64,000 nucleotides of DNA from Timema cristinae (GCA_039000515.1 JBCFYV010009882.1:50913801-50977800); one strand, 5' to 3'. Positions 1 to 11,614 are shown, counted from the first letter of the stretch. The notes: a model not told the origin generated them from the sequence alone. Made by a program: numbers and translations.

Positions 1-299
1 TAATGAAAGGTGGCCAGACTGGAGCGCGCGAGCGAGCGACCCGCTTGAAAGATAGAATTGGTTCTATTTTTCAAGCGCGCGCAACCGAGCCAGAACAGTC
101 TAGTTTACAGGCGCTGGACAATACTATTGTATGTCAGTCCATAGAGTGCTAGAAAAACTTCTCAATTTGACAAGATATTTGTCTTTTTTAATATTATAGA
201 TAGGTTTAGCACACTTGCTACTAACGACCTAATTTAATTGGGAAGACCATTAACTATATATGTAAAATTGATATGTTAAAATAATTCAACATTATAATC
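1..299. other. AT-rich sequence, no gene seen
   Basis: No coding, RNA or clear repeat structure was recognised. The first 80 bases contain a GC-richer segment with repeated GAGCGAGCG/GCGCGCG motifs and an inverted pair built around 'tcaagcgcgcg', similar in style to the stretch near 14650. Confidence 0.4.
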
Positions 300-490
300 A
301 AAGCAGGGCTTTAAAAAGTAGAATCACCATTAGCGCGGAGAGAGGATGGGAAAACCACAACAATAAATCACTTGTTAAAAACCACCCTCAGTTCACTGAG
401 CCAAGATTCGAATCTTTGCCTCCTTGTCAACAACTATCGAGAGCTATCTGCTAATCACTAGCTCGCTCACCAGTTTGGCCACCCAGTCGC
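300..490 (-). repeat. Degenerate SINE family A copy
   Basis: The stretch carries the family A body landmarks in minus orientation: a 'gcggagagaggatggg' block, 'accaccctcagttcactga', a B-box-like 'gattcgaatc' and a tRNA-like end 'gtttggccac'. It is diverged and lacks the (TTA)n tail. Low-confidence ORFs over it are not genes. Confidence 0.5.
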
Positions 491-924
491 TCAATCACTT
501 GCGCGCTTGTCAGTCTGACCGAACCCTTAAACATTTACAAGATGTAGGTAGGCATAATTATACAAACATGTTTTTAAGGACAACAACAATAATGATTAAA
601 AAATAAGGTAAATAAATACCCCATAGAGAGAATTGTGCAAGTAATAATAGTGTTCATAATGCAATAGGCTAATTTGCCAAAAGTTCGCTTTCCTACCAAT
701 GTGGTAATAATATATCTTAATGACTTGATCCATCTAAGTGAAAATGAAAAGAATAGTTAGTCTGATTGAGGAAATACATCAACATTTGTGTAAGAAAGTG
801 TAAGATGCCAGATGAACACCAGTACCAGTGTACCCCAAGTCAGAGTCAAGCAGGCTTAGTACAAACTTTACTTTTTCTGTACACACGCTCGCACAAAAAA
901 AGACACACACGGTTGACACATTAC

Positions 925-1015
925 TCCTATCTGATAATTGAAAAATGACACTATGACACGGGAATCAAACCCGGGACCTTAGTCAAGGTGTCATTTTTCA
1001 ATTTTCAGAATATGA
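925..1015 (-). repeat. tRNA-like SINE D fragment with inverted flanks
   Basis: Read on the minus strand it contains 'aaggtcccgggtttgatt', a B-box-like motif shared with the tRNA-like sequence at 18027-18095. It is flanked by an inverted pair, 'aattgaaaaatgacac' to the left and 'gtgtcatttttcaatt' to the right. The right flank continues as 'ttcagaatat', also found at 18443. It looks like a fragment of a fourth tRNA-headed repeat family, not a functional tRNA. Confidence 0.45.
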
Positions 1016-1159
1016 TATCTAGATGGAGAATTCCTCTCTAAAAGCACAATAATAGCTTCAGCTATTTGATTCTTAATATTACTTCCTGCTGAAAGCAGTA
1101 GAGAATTTTATTTTAGGTATGTGGATGCTCCCAGGCAATGGGAAAAATCCTCTAATCAA

Positions 1160-1170
1160 AGAGCAAAGTA

Positions 1171-1217
<47 letters not shown>

Positions 1218-1290
1218 TATATATAAGTGCAAAGTACTTATATATAGATATATATACATTATATATATGTGCAAAGTACTTATATATATA
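1160..1290. repeat. TA-rich tandem repeat
   Basis: Three copies of 'gcaaagtacttatatata' are separated by variable (TA)n runs, so this is a compound minisatellite and not a plain dinucleotide run. Confidence 0.8.
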
Positions 1291-1457
1291 AAATATTGGG
1301 TGTTTCTCAGTCAGGGACTCTTTCTTGTAACTTGGCCATGGCCATATTTACCAATGAATTGTGGGAACGTGATACTAAATTAACATATTTATAAACAAAA
1401 TGAACTTTATTGTTTTGGATGTTTGTAGGGTCTATCCTTTATAATTAAATCAGTTGA

Positions 1458-1509
1458 CGGCGTATAACCCGAATGGATAGTAAGACGCAGTGCTAATAAA
1501 TAAAATAAT
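1458..1509 (+). mobile_element. Tail-only SINE insertion with 11-bp TSD
   Basis: Only the shared SINE 3' tail is present ('cgtataacccgaatggatag' through 'gtgctaataaataaaat'). It is bounded by a perfect 11-bp direct repeat AAATCAGTTGA at 1447-1457 and 1510-1520. It is best read as an extremely 5'-truncated target-primed insertion. Confidence 0.85.
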
Positions 1510-1520
1510 AAATCAGTTGA

Positions 1521-2640
1521 ATTGGTTAAAAGCTAAACAAAATTGGCGGAAGGGGCCTTACACAAACGAGTGATCTAATAAAACATAGCTCGGTAAAGCT
1601 GCGAGCCATTCCCAATCTGTTTTGTAAATTAGCGAAGGTATCCAATGTACTTATTTTAACTGTAAAATATGTCTGTTAAAAAAATAGTAGTCATTAACTA
1701 TTGTATTCTAAATGAGAAAATTATAGATATTAATAATTAGTGTGTGTTGTAAAGTTTGTATTCTTGAATGAGTAACGAGAGTTGTAAAAAACTGGATAAT
1801 TCGGAAAGAAGCGTGTAAACGGGCAGCTTTCCCTGTAAGATATCGATCTTATTTCAGTTTGTGGCAGTTGGTTGGTTTTGTCCCAACCAAGGTCCCGGGG
1901 TAGCAATCAGGTGCCTAGCACAAGCTGATATCTCCCAGCACAGCTTTCGTTCACCCAACACACACATAGAAAATCTCTACACCAAACTTGATGTAGGACC
2001 CTTCAGAATTTATTAGTGCCTTTCTAGAATTTTGTAATGAAAATACGACTACATTTTAAAGCTTGTATTGATGCACATTTTACTAGGTCAAAAATAACTA
2101 AACGTGTAGCTATTTTTGCTTTGATCACTGTGTTGTGCTTTTTAGAATTTTGATAGTCAAATAATAAAATCTATGTGTAATGAATGTACGTGTCTCTCAA
2201 CTCTTTAACTTAATAGAGTTCAGCCAATAATGATATACACATACGCCATATAAGGACGTTTCCAGTAAAGAGGGAAAAAATTATATCTAATTTATGGCAT
2301 TATTTATTAGGGCCTAAGTCGAGGTTGACTTCGAAAAAACTTAAAGGTTCAAGAGTTGTATGAGAGGTATAAGAGACCAGCACCTATTTCACTTTTTATC
2401 TGTTCAAAAGGAATATAGGATACGCAATCAAGCACTAAATAACAAAATCTCACGTTGGGGAATTGACATGCGTTTGGAGATATTTGACCCAGAGGTGTAT
2501 TGCCCTGCACTCATTTAATTTTAGGGGTGTTGGTTACTCACCCTTCCATTAAACAACTCAAGTCCTGAGTCGGTGATTTTTTACATTTTTTAATTAGGAG
2601 TGTGCCCCATTAGTTAGAATCACTGGGAGGAATGGGATTT
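1521..2640. other. Intergenic, nothing recognised
   Basis: No coding similarity was seen. Short SINE-body-like words occur near 2520-2690 but not enough to call a copy. Confidence 0.4.
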
Positions 2641-2773
2641 ATGAGGAGTGTGGCCCATTGTTTCGAATCCCCGGAAGGACGTAAGTTTGGGTTGTTCTTT
2701 TCATTTTGTCCTCAAAATGAATTTTTATGGGGTATGTCTGGTACGAATCGCTGGAAGTTTGTTTTTTTCTAAT

Positions 2774-3272
2774 TCACCGTTGTCGTGTTTGGGACCTCGG
2801 AGCGTGTCGGTACGGTTTAAAGACGTGTTTATCCAATTTAAAGGCCTCATCACCGACGACATGAGGGAACAAAATATTTGAATTGGGTAAATATTTATGT
2901 GAGGGGAAAATAGTCCCATCTGTTACCAACCTACCAATGTTAGATTTGTTGAATATTACAGCATCACCTTCTTTACCGTATGCTCCCACATCGACCATAA
3001 TGAAATGCAGTTTGCATCCACCATAGCAAAAAGATCAATGGAGAAAAATCCTTTGAAATTGTGAAAAAGACTTTCAGAGTTATCAGGTGAAATAATCCGT
3101 ACATGCTTCCCGTCCAGTCCAGCGACACAGTTCGGTAAAGCCCAGCGATTCTAGAACGCCTTCGCCTTCTCATTCCAGTCTATCTGAGACACATTAGGAA
3201 GACACGTTTATTGCAAGTTCATTTTCAATGCTCTAAGAACCTCCGGGACAAATTTCGAAATAGTACTGTAAC
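2774..3272 (-). pseudogene. PIF/Harbinger transposase (HARBI1-like) pseudogene
   Basis: The minus strand encodes the core of a HARBI1-like DDE transposase: a helical lead-in ending EVLRALKM, then 'NCVAGLDGKHVRI' (matching the family NCIGAIDGKHIRI block with the first catalytic Asp), 'HNFKGFFSIDL', 'MVDANC', 'VDVGAYGKEGDAVIF' (second Asp region) and 'VVGDEAFKLDKHVFKPY'. Two stops interrupt the first part, a TAA after NLQ and a TAG after AKAF. One frameshift separates MVDANC from the VDVGAYG segment. The family motif that normally follows (KRIFNYRLSRAR-like) is absent, so the 3' end is lost near 2774. The N-terminal domain is also missing, and the preserved part begins right where the plus-strand partner gene begins. 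Dead copy; the family assignment is strong. Confidence 0.85.
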
Positions 3273-3281
3273 AAGTTCGGT

Positions 3282-3891
3282 ATGAGAACGCTAGGGAGCG
3301 GAATAACTAGCCAAGAGGTCATATTTGTAGGCTTGACAGGTGGTTGTGAAGATAATGAAAATCTTGATGGCATTGTGGAAGATGATCCACTTGAAGTACA
3401 CGATACAGATATAGTGCAGGCTGACCTCACAGCAGCGTACACAAATCCACGGTTAAAAAATGAAAATAATTCCCGAAAAATAAAAAATAATGACGTCATT
3501 ATTGGCATGCTGAAACAGAGGTGAAGAGCGAGTGGAATTTGCGAAATGTATAGAAAAAATTCTTCAGCCTGAAATTAAAAGAGATGACGAGATCGATATT
3601 TTTTTCAAGGCAAATGCAACTGTCAAGCAATTTACTCCATCCGAAAAAATTGAGGCAAAAATAAAAATATTCAAGATTGTTAGTGACTTGGAAATTCGTC
3701 AGCTACTTCCTGTGCAGACCTAGTCAATTTTTAACTATGCCAATCTGCCTAGCACATCACCTGCTGTTTCGCAAAGTGAATCCTTCAGTACCTCTACCAC
3801 TTCACGCCAAGAGGTTCGTACACCCGGCCCGATTTTACATGAATCATCTCTAGATGAATCAGTATTAAATACAAGGGAATTTTACGAATAA
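3282..3891 (+). pseudogene. MADF/BESS-type partner of Harbinger, broken
   Basis: The reading starts at 3282 (acidic stretch with GGCEDNEN and VEDDPLEVHD). It shifts by one base near 3517 into a frame giving 'EERVEFAKCIEKIL', then 'DDEIDIFFKANATVKQF' and a helix ending 'IVSDLEIRQLL'. The last two are typical of the BESS motif of MADF/Myb-like proteins. A TAG at 3721-3723 interrupts it, and the same frame continues through a Ser/Thr-rich tail to TAA at 3889-3891. PIF/Harbinger transposons are known to carry a transposase plus a Myb/MADF-like DNA-binding protein, so this and the adjoining minus-strand transposase look like two halves of one element. The N-terminal DNA-binding domain is missing. 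Confidence 0.75.
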
Positions 3892-5276
3892 CATAGTCCT
3901 AAATGGTAATATTTTGAATCTTTGAATACTTTAATAACACTGTGATAGTTTCACAAATTCCGATATTTTTTTTATAAATCTTTGAAATGGTAAGTGTTCT
4001 GGTAAACGCTTGGCTTTCATTGCTGCCTGTTAATTTTATTATTGTTTTATGTTTTAGAATTACAGTACAGTTTCGATTCGATCATTAACATAATTAAAGT
4101 TAATTTAGGCTAGGTTATTTTATTAAAATTGCCAATACGTACCTTAAAGTAAGAGCAAGTTTTATATCTGGCGATAGTGGATTTTGCACTCAATTGGTTG
4201 GCTCCACCTTCAAATCTTATACAATTAGACTCACTAGAAACGAAAATTGTTCCCGTGTGAATCTAAAATACGCCTTAAACTTCCTCTCATCATCCAAAAC
4301 ATGCTTGTAGATAAGTGTCTTAAAAACTCCCTCATTGTCCCTACTCATACATTTCACTACAGTATTTTCGAGTCTTCAAGGCTTGGGCTGCTAAAATGTC
4401 TACATCATCCTCTAAATCCTGTTTTTTCTTTCATTAGCATTAACGCTAACACCCTTCTCCTCTTAGGTAGTACACTCATTAGAAAAAACATATGCTTAAT
4501 ACTAGAGAGCTCCACGTACACCTGAGAGACAACTAAATACGATGGAGCGCTGTACATCTGTCTAGGAAAACACAATTGCGCGGCGTGATACGTACTACGC
4601 TCCCATCAACGCATTGGGTACTGCGACGCTAGGAAAACGTAGCTTTAGAGATGCGTTTCCAACTATCTATCAACGTAAATATCTCATAACAATAGTATTG
4701 ATCAGTGGTGAATCAAGAAATACTATTTTGGAGGGGTTCAAGAGAGGGTTAGCAATGAAATTTTGGTTTGTAGATGTTTATAAATAAGTACACTATTAAT
4801 TTTTGTATGACCAGCCATTTTGATTGAGTCAAATCCTAGAACTTTGACTCTCATCATCACGGAAATATCCAGGACTGTTCAGCACGACTGATATTTCTTA
4901 AGATTTGCTAGGCGCATAAGCGGACTTCAGCTAACACACTCACTTTCGTGGCCAGTCTGTATATGACCGTAATGGCTTCGCAAATTAAATGAGGTCGAAA
5001 CGGAATGAATGTTTGTCAAATCTATAGTTTTGTAGTGATCGTTATAGAGGCTGCGTTGTTGGTTAAACTAATAAAACTTCATTTATTTAAATTCTTATTT
5101 ATTATACACTTGCACCAATTCTTTAGCTAGTGTGATAAATTTATTAACGAAATCATATATTTAAATTACTATTTATTATATTGGTTGGCTTCTAGTATTT
5201 CACTTGATACACGTCATGCTTCTTGGATAGTATGAAAGTTGGCCGTCGACAGATTTAAGATAAATTCACAATATTA
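3892..5276. other. Intergenic, nothing recognised
   Basis: AT-rich sequence. The 4247-4525 open frame has no recognisable domain. No terminal repeats for the neighbouring Harbinger remnant were identified here. Confidence 0.4.
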
Positions 5277-5319
5277 TTATTATTAGCACCGCGTCTTACT
5301 ACCCGTTCGGGTTATACGC
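5277..5319 (-). mobile_element. Tail-only SINE insertion with 13-bp TSD
   Basis: A 43-bp insert contains only the shared SINE tail in minus orientation ('agcaccgcgtcttactaccc' then 'gttcgggttatacgc', with a short TTA run). It is bounded by a perfect 13-bp duplication ATTCACAATATTA at 5264-5276 and 5320-5332. The short body and perfect duplication show that the tail itself was the inserted unit. Confidence 0.88.
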
Positions 5320-5332
5320 ATTCACAATATTA

Positions 5333-6090
5333 ATTGCTCTAGCCGTGATGTAATATAACTACTATTAACTATCACGCCTTATTATTTTTTATTATAATAA
5401 TTAGCTCCACGGCGACTAACCGACCTGCTAACGCAAGGTGTCGTTAAATGATTTACAAAAACATAACACGGAGCTTTAGCAGTCCCATACAATTTAAGAA
5501 AACCACCCCCCATTAAAAGCTTTTGAGAAACTATTGTTGTACAGAAGGCGACTTTCACAATATTCCTTAATACCTGGCTAGCAGGTTATTAACCTTTCAA
5601 TCCCAGTTATTGCCTACAAGGTTGCTAAAAACATCTTATTTTATACAGTGTTAGTAAAGAATGGCAGCAATACCCCCTTTGTCTACAAGCTGACTTTCCC
5701 TATGGGAATCCGGCGAAGTAGACACTTTTTTTTTCATGAACTCTAAATGTGTCTGCTGCGACATATTAATATATAACATTAATCTTACAACTTCATCAAT
5801 TTTACACAAAATAAATAATAATCACAAAATACCATTAAACAATAATTAAAATTACCCTTTTCACTGCCAGTCTTCCATTAATATATAAATGAGTCAGTCA
5901 CATAGTTACATAAACATAAACAAATCTATACAATTCAAATAAAAACTTTTCATCCTTTGCACCATTTCTCTCACCAATACTTGTTCATTTGAGTGTACCA
6001 TCAATCCGCTGTTCACAGTTATACAGCTTCCTGGGGGAAGGGGTTAAACCTTCCCCCCACACATACTAACAATTCATAGCTTGAATACTA
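5333..6090. other. Intergenic, nothing recognised
   Basis: AT-rich; no open frame, RNA or repeat could be assigned. Confidence 0.4.
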
Positions 6091-6091
6091 A

Positions 6092-6653
6092 TGTGTGTCA
6101 CCCTGGCCACCCGACTTTTAGCCACCCGGTTTTTGAAAGTGCCCATCGTTCGTGCTACGTTAGTGCTCGATTTTCATCGTTAGTGCTGTAAATTTGAGGC
6201 ACTAATTCACTTCTTATGGGTGGCTAGAGAGATATCTCCCTGGCCACCCAGTATAAGAAATAATAGAGATAACACTTTTTTGAAAACGCCCATCGTTTGT
6301 GTTGGTTAGTGCTCAATTTTCATCGCTATCGCTGTAAATTTGAGGCACTAATTCACGATTGTTTATGGGTGGCTAGGGAGATATCTCTCTGGCTACCCGG
6401 TATAAGAAATAATAGAGAAAACCCTTTTTATGAAAACGCCCATCGTTTGTGCTACGTTAGTGCTGGTTAGTGCTCGATTTTCATCGTTAGTGCTGTAAAT
6501 TTGAGGCACTAATTCGTGATTTCTTATGGGTGGCCAGGGAGATATCTCCCTAGCCACCCATAAACAATCGTGAATTAGCGCTTCAAATTTACAGCACTAA
6601 CGTAGCACAAACAATGGGCATGTTCAAAAACCGGGTGGCCAGGATGACACACA
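6092..6653. mobile_element. MITE with internal tandem and inverted units
   Basis: The ends are inverted repeats: 'gtgtgtcaccctggccaccc' at 6093-6112 against 'gggtggccaggatgacacac' at 6633-6652, about 95 percent complementary. Inside are three head-to-tail units of ~125-150 bp, each with 'cgcccatcgtt'- or 'gcccatcgtt'-like starts, a 'tgctgtaaatttgaggcact' core and a palindromic 'gggagatatctccc' end. A partial unit in reverse orientation then leads to the right end. There is no coding capacity. The superfamily is not determined because no convincing target duplication is visible. Confidence 0.8.
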
Positions 6654-7440
6654 CGAAACTAACTTTTCGTTTGTGAGGGTTTGCTTAAAACTGTAATTAC
6701 AATAAGCTGAGACTCGTACTCCCCAACCCCTCCTATAGCAAGTGTTTGTGCTCGTGCCTGCGTTTATTATCAAAGTGTTTGTTGTAAGTATTGTAAATGC
6801 CATCCTCCCCTCCTCACCCGAACATCGCAAAACCAGACATACTTTAACTCAATGAATGATGAAAATGAAGGTAACTGTAAGGGACTGGTTGCCATAGTAA
6901 CATGACGCTTCTAAGGAAACCAAAAGTTTAAACACTAGCGTTCGAAGCAGTCACTCGACAGAACTAAAATTATCGAGACTCGGTGGAAAAACTACCCAAA
7001 AACTTGACTGAATATTTAAACTTTTGATGTCTTCTTTATAGTATTCATTTCTCTATTATTGAACCGAACAGCGCTAGTTTAGTGGAATTTCATCACGCTC
7101 ATTGATTAGAATTCTGGACCAATTTGGGACTTTTGACAGGCGATAAAAATTATATTTGCCCTCGTAAAATTGTGCTACTTGATTTTTAATTATTTTTATT
7201 TTACCTAAGTACTTATATTTTCACTGAAAGATCTCGAAGTAAATTAATCAAATTCTTAAAATTTACATATAGCCTTATGTTCTAATAATTATTTAGCTTG
7301 AATTAATTAAATATGAATGTACAATGTAATATGAATTTAAGGTTATTGTATTATCGTGGATTTCGGCATACTTATTACATTTAGTTTTAAGGTGGCGGGG
7401 TTCGGTATTCAGCATCCAATTATCAGAAGTAGGCGCTAGT
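6654..7440. other. Intergenic, nothing recognised
   Basis: No gene seen. The minus-strand open frame at 6624-6830 overlaps the MITE end and looks accidental. Confidence 0.4.
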
Positions 7441-7447
7441 CTAAAAA

Positions 7448-7496
7448 AAAGGTTTGGAACCACTGGCTTGGATCATTCGGCCACTGAAGCGGGTGA
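7448..7496 (-). repeat. hAT-like terminus next to SINE A head
   Basis: 'ggtttggaaccactgg' is the complement of the CCAGTGGTTCCAAACC-type end common in hAT elements. It is followed at once by 'tcattcggccactgaagcgg', the tRNA-like head of a SINE A copy in minus orientation. It is probably the right end of a hAT element that inserted into a SINE. The left end was not located. Confidence 0.4.
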
Positions 7497-8245
7497 ACCA
7501 GAAATTAAAACAGTTGTAATATTTTTAATCCTGTCTCTTTGAGAATTTTATAAAAATAACAACAAAAAAAAAGACTTTTGGCGAGTGTGAAATAAGTCTT
7601 GTTTCTATTTCATTGTAGCCCTATATATTTTAATACAACATTTGACCACTTTTGTATGAGTTAATATTATGGCGAGGTTGGTTGATATTGTTATAAGAGT
7701 ATAGGGCCCAAGACCGGACACTACTTGTGTTTTAAAAAATATATTCATTTTGCTCCCCGCGTTTTATTATCCGTCCAGGATGTCCAAATATTCACACTAA
7801 TAAGTTAAGGACAAGGACGGTTGAGTTAAGTAGTGAAAATATCCTTCATTTGAGTAGAGGGAGCGGGGAAAATCGTTTTCAGCACAGTGAACGGGAGTTT
7901 CAAACCTCGATCTCCCTGCCGTCAGCAATTAATATCAGACGAGCCTTACGTCTTATATCGGGTCTACTCTACATAGACGCAAACGTTAGCTAAAGTGGTT
8001 CGCTATCAATGTTATTAGCAAACAATGTTGAGTAACACCTGTTTGCGAACAATGTTATTTACATTGAGTGTCCACACAGAAAACCTTTATTCCTGAACAA
8101 ATATTTGTAAATCTAAATGTTAATCAAAGTGATGAAGCTCTGATGTGATGCCCGCAAGTATACTAGTAGAAAACCACATGAACATCCAGTAGTGATGACT
8201 ATTGTATGTGTATTGAAATGGCACTTCTCTAAACAATTAAGTGGG
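7497..8245. other. Intergenic; possible subterminal-repeat element
   Basis: No gene. Around 7985-8065 there are repeated words of the form 'agcaaacaatgtt' and 'gcgaacaatgtt'. They resemble the subterminal repeats of the Harbinger element at 48137-48676, but no ends could be fixed. Confidence 0.3.
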
Positions 8246-8486
8246 ACCTGCTTCGGTGGCCGCATGATCTAAGGCGTCACTCTCACAATATACTAGACAG
8301 TTGATGAAAGGGAGATCGGGGTTCAAATCCCGGTCTTGTGTAATGAAGGTGGTTTTCAATATTGTTTTCCATTCTCCCTCCACGCAAATGCGGGTACAGT
8401 TCCTCTAAATTCAACCCTCTTAATCAGCGTAATTAGTAATTATGCGTATAGCCTGAAAAGGTAGTAAGACGTGGTGCTAAAAAAAT
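8246..8486 (+). mobile_element. SINE family A, full-length copy
   Basis: It begins with the tRNA-like head 'acctgcttcggtggccgc' and 'gatctaaggcg' (A-box-like), followed by a B box 'ggttcaaatccc'. The body has 'ccctccacgcaaatgcgggt'. The shared tail ('tatagcctgaaaaggtagta', then 'gtggtgctaa') ends the copy. This is the clearest plus-strand example of the family and sets its 5'-3' order. Confidence 0.85.
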
Positions 8487-8854
8487 AGTGGGGGGAAAAA
8501 ACGTAAGCTACAATTGCGAGTCGAAATTTATTACAAAAGCTATCATCAAGATGATCGGGGCCCAAAAATGTTTCCAACCCCAGGTTTAGATTAAATGTTC
8601 ACTTGGGCATACTAACTTACATCTAAGGAATATAACTGGATTTCGAGCCGATCGTGATTCGATTATAATACGGGCGTGATTAATTTTACTTGATTATTGA
8701 AAGTAAACAGGGTCGAAGTTTCAGACGGTACTTATATTAAATTGTTTTAACTAGACCCCCACCCCTTTCTATTTATCACGCGTAAATTTTAAATAATAAT
8801 ACATATATTTTATTTTAAACATTTAATTTAGTTGGATCTTAATAACCCCAACGG

Positions 8855-9010
8855 TTGCTCTAAGTGGCAAACGATTTTAGTTTGGTTTGACGGAGACGGA
8901 CATGTCGGGGTTCGAGTTCTGGTAGGGTGTATTGAGGGGGAATTTTATTAATGGTTTCCCAATCTTCATCCTAAATGCAGGTGTATTTTAGGTAATTCGA
9001 CCATCAAAAT
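8855..9010 (+). repeat. Degenerate SINE family A copy
   Basis: A B-box-like 'ggttcgagttctgg' is followed by a body with 'ttcatcctaaatgcaggtgt' and 'aattcgacc'. Head and tail are eroded. Confidence 0.5.
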
Positions 9011-10385
9011 TTCATTGAACAATTTTAACACGTGTATAATTAAAGCTAAAAATAGTGATTCAATGATTTCAAATCCCTTCAGTTTACGAGTTATGACGGG
9101 TCAAACTTGATAGTTTATTATTTTTCTTTCCATTGTTAAGATAAAGTATTTAATTTTTGGAGCTAATATTTAGTATAACTAAACATTTACATGAGGTGTA
9201 CACAATGAAATATTAATATTATAAATATTTATATGAAATATTCATAACCAAACTTAAAAACCTATAATATTTTATCATTTAATTTAAATTACTGAAACTT
9301 TTTTGTATTAAACAAGTATTGTATATTCAAGTTGATAATTATACTAGCAAAATAAACATTTTTTGTAGTATGTAAAAATAATGAAGATATTTAATTTTCG
9401 TTGACATAAGATAATATTTTACTTGTCATTATTTCATGACAGTGATTAGTTTGTATTTGTAAAGTATTTAAAGTGTAAGATTAAAATAAAACCAAAGCCG
9501 TAATTTTAATGTTGAAAAGTAAGTAATGGTTTTTTGTTGGAGTTGTTCTTGGTTAGTTATTAAATTTGTCTTTGAAATATGAATCACTTTGTGCATGTAA
9601 ATACCTTTAATAACAATTATTTTGTATTAGTTAAAATATTTTACATACATTTGATATCAGCAACAATGTGCGTTGTACATAATTTTTTTATAAATGTAAG
9701 TTTTTTGTTGTATTTTATTTTTATTTTTTCAATGAAATAAGAAATTTTAGTTGGTGTTGTTTGGGGCGGTATTTATGGCGAAACCTTTTACATTTCTAAT
9801 GTTTTTACTTACCCATAAATAAATATTAAGTACGTATTCCTATAAACAAAGACATTTTGTATTAACAGACTATTATTATCTGTGGCTCACACACCCCAGC
9901 ACATCTCACCACGTCATGAATTCATTAATCTTATCAGAGTAAGAAATTACTAGATCTTATTTAATACACGAATATGCCTAGAGATATGATACCTATTATC
10001 CATAATTAAAATAATGAATATTTAACTTATTATTTTATAAATGACCTAAGATTTAAAACCCGCTGTGAAATTGGGCCTTGTGTTTTAAATCTATTGAGGC
10101 AAACTAAGAATATTGTCTGAATAGCATTTAATCTCCAAATCAGTTTCAAAAGCAGACGGGGTAATCTAAGAAAATTCCACCCAGTCTTCCCCACCACATC
10201 CATCCACCCAACATCGGTGCCCGAACGAACCAATACGGTATCTCAAGAGGTGTTTCGAAAGCAATTTAATGCGTTCGATGAAAATAGTTATACAAAGTAA
10301 TATTGATAAAATGTAGATCAGCCCAACAGAAAACATATAAAGTTTTTAGAGAAAACTCTTTTTAAGCAAACTAGCAAGTATTCTA
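9011..10385. other. Very AT-rich stretch, nothing recognised
   Basis: Long runs of A/T, no persistent frame, no repeat family identified. Confidence 0.4.
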
Positions 10386-10660
10386 CCTTACTTTTACTTT
10401 CTCGCAATCCCTCGAAGAAAGGAAGTATTGTGATCGCAAAAACAAATTATATCCGATGTTTTGAAGGACATAGACGTTTCATGACACCCTTAACGAAAAA
10501 ATATTTTATTTTTTTTGCAATGCCGTTTGTATATTTGTAAATCGGGCTAGAACCGAAACTATTATGCCGATCAGACTAAACCAGAGTATTTAGGGGTTTT
10601 GTAAGGTTCCAAAGAAGTTTTTTTGAATTAGCTAAACTAATAAGGTAGTTCGTCATTGAT
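10386..10660 (+). repeat. Repeat R, partial copy
   Basis: It shares ordered landmarks with the copies at 28285 and 47937: 'tactttctcgc' with a downstream 'gaaaggaagtattgtg', then 'gacgtttcatgacaccc', 'gcaatgccgt' and 'cgatcag'-type words. Only the first ~270 bp is recognisable. Confidence 0.55.
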
Positions 10661-10682
10661 AATTACTAAGCGATAAACCGTC

Positions 10683-10770
10683 CATCCATGGTGTAGTAAC
10701 CCCAGTGGTCATTGTACCTAGCTACAAACATAGGGATCCCGGGTTCGATCCTCGGTACATTGGTTATTTT
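10683..10770 (+). repeat. tRNA-like sequence, SINE head or relic
   Basis: A B-box-like 'cccgggttcgatcctcgg' follows an A-box-like 'ggtgtagtaacccc', and the sequence runs on into non-SINE-A sequence. No clean cloverleaf could be drawn by eye, so it is called a tRNA-derived relic. Confidence 0.35.
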
Positions 10771-11403
10771 ATCCGAAAAGAGAATTATCCCAAAAGTCGC
10801 CAAAGTTTGGTTAGTTAGGCTTAAGTTAAAAGCGGCTAATAGTCCACCCAGAGAGACGACCGAACGAGCTACTTACTACATCTCCCGGTCAAAAATGCCA
10901 TGTGCCAGCAAAAAAACAATATATAACATTATGGCGGAAATTTTACATATTTGGGAGTGGGGATCTTGGAAAAAATACATCAAGTAGCAATGTATCCACC
11001 TAGTCCAGCAACACCAACGAAATGAAGCCGGGTGTCCGCTTTACCTGGGTGTCTCAATGGTTGGGATTATTTGACCCTCTGATTGGCAAATTATGGTCTG
11101 CTAGTAGAGTTGTCTCTACAACCGGTTCAGTCAAAACAAGAAATTTCATTAAATAGATACTTAAATCTAGATTTTCATTGATAAATTCGGATTAATAAAA
11201 TTAACGACTAGAGTTAGCTTAAAAAAACTAAATTATTTTCTAAATAACGACATTGTGTACAAAAAAAATTAGATAAAATTAAATAATTTAGGTATAAAAA
11301 GAACAGTATTTATTTAAATTTGAAATTTTACCACTTTTAAACTGCTCATACGTTAATAATTATTTTTCTTTAACATATATAGCTATTTCATTGTGTGCCC
11401 TTC

Positions 11404-11527
11404 ATATTATTATTATTATTATTAGCACCGCGTCTTACTACCCGTTCGGGTTATACGCACTTACGCTAATGTGTAATGGAAGGGTGATTGTGAGATGAAA
11501 TGGAGGACCTACAGTTTAGCACCGCAC

Positions 11528-11572
<45 letters not shown>
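11404..11572 (-). mobile_element. SINE family B, 3' part, with (TAA)n
   Basis: A (TTA)n tail is followed by 'agcaccgcgtcttactaccc', 'gttatacgcacttacgctaa' and 'gattgtgagatgaaatggag', the 3' half of family B in minus orientation. It stops at 'acctacagttta' and is followed by a second short tail-like word and a (TAA)n array to 11572. Confidence 0.75.
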
Positions 11573-11575
<3 letters not shown>

Positions 11576-11614
11576 TTAGTATAGATTGATTTATTTCGTT
11601 TTTATTCAGACAAG

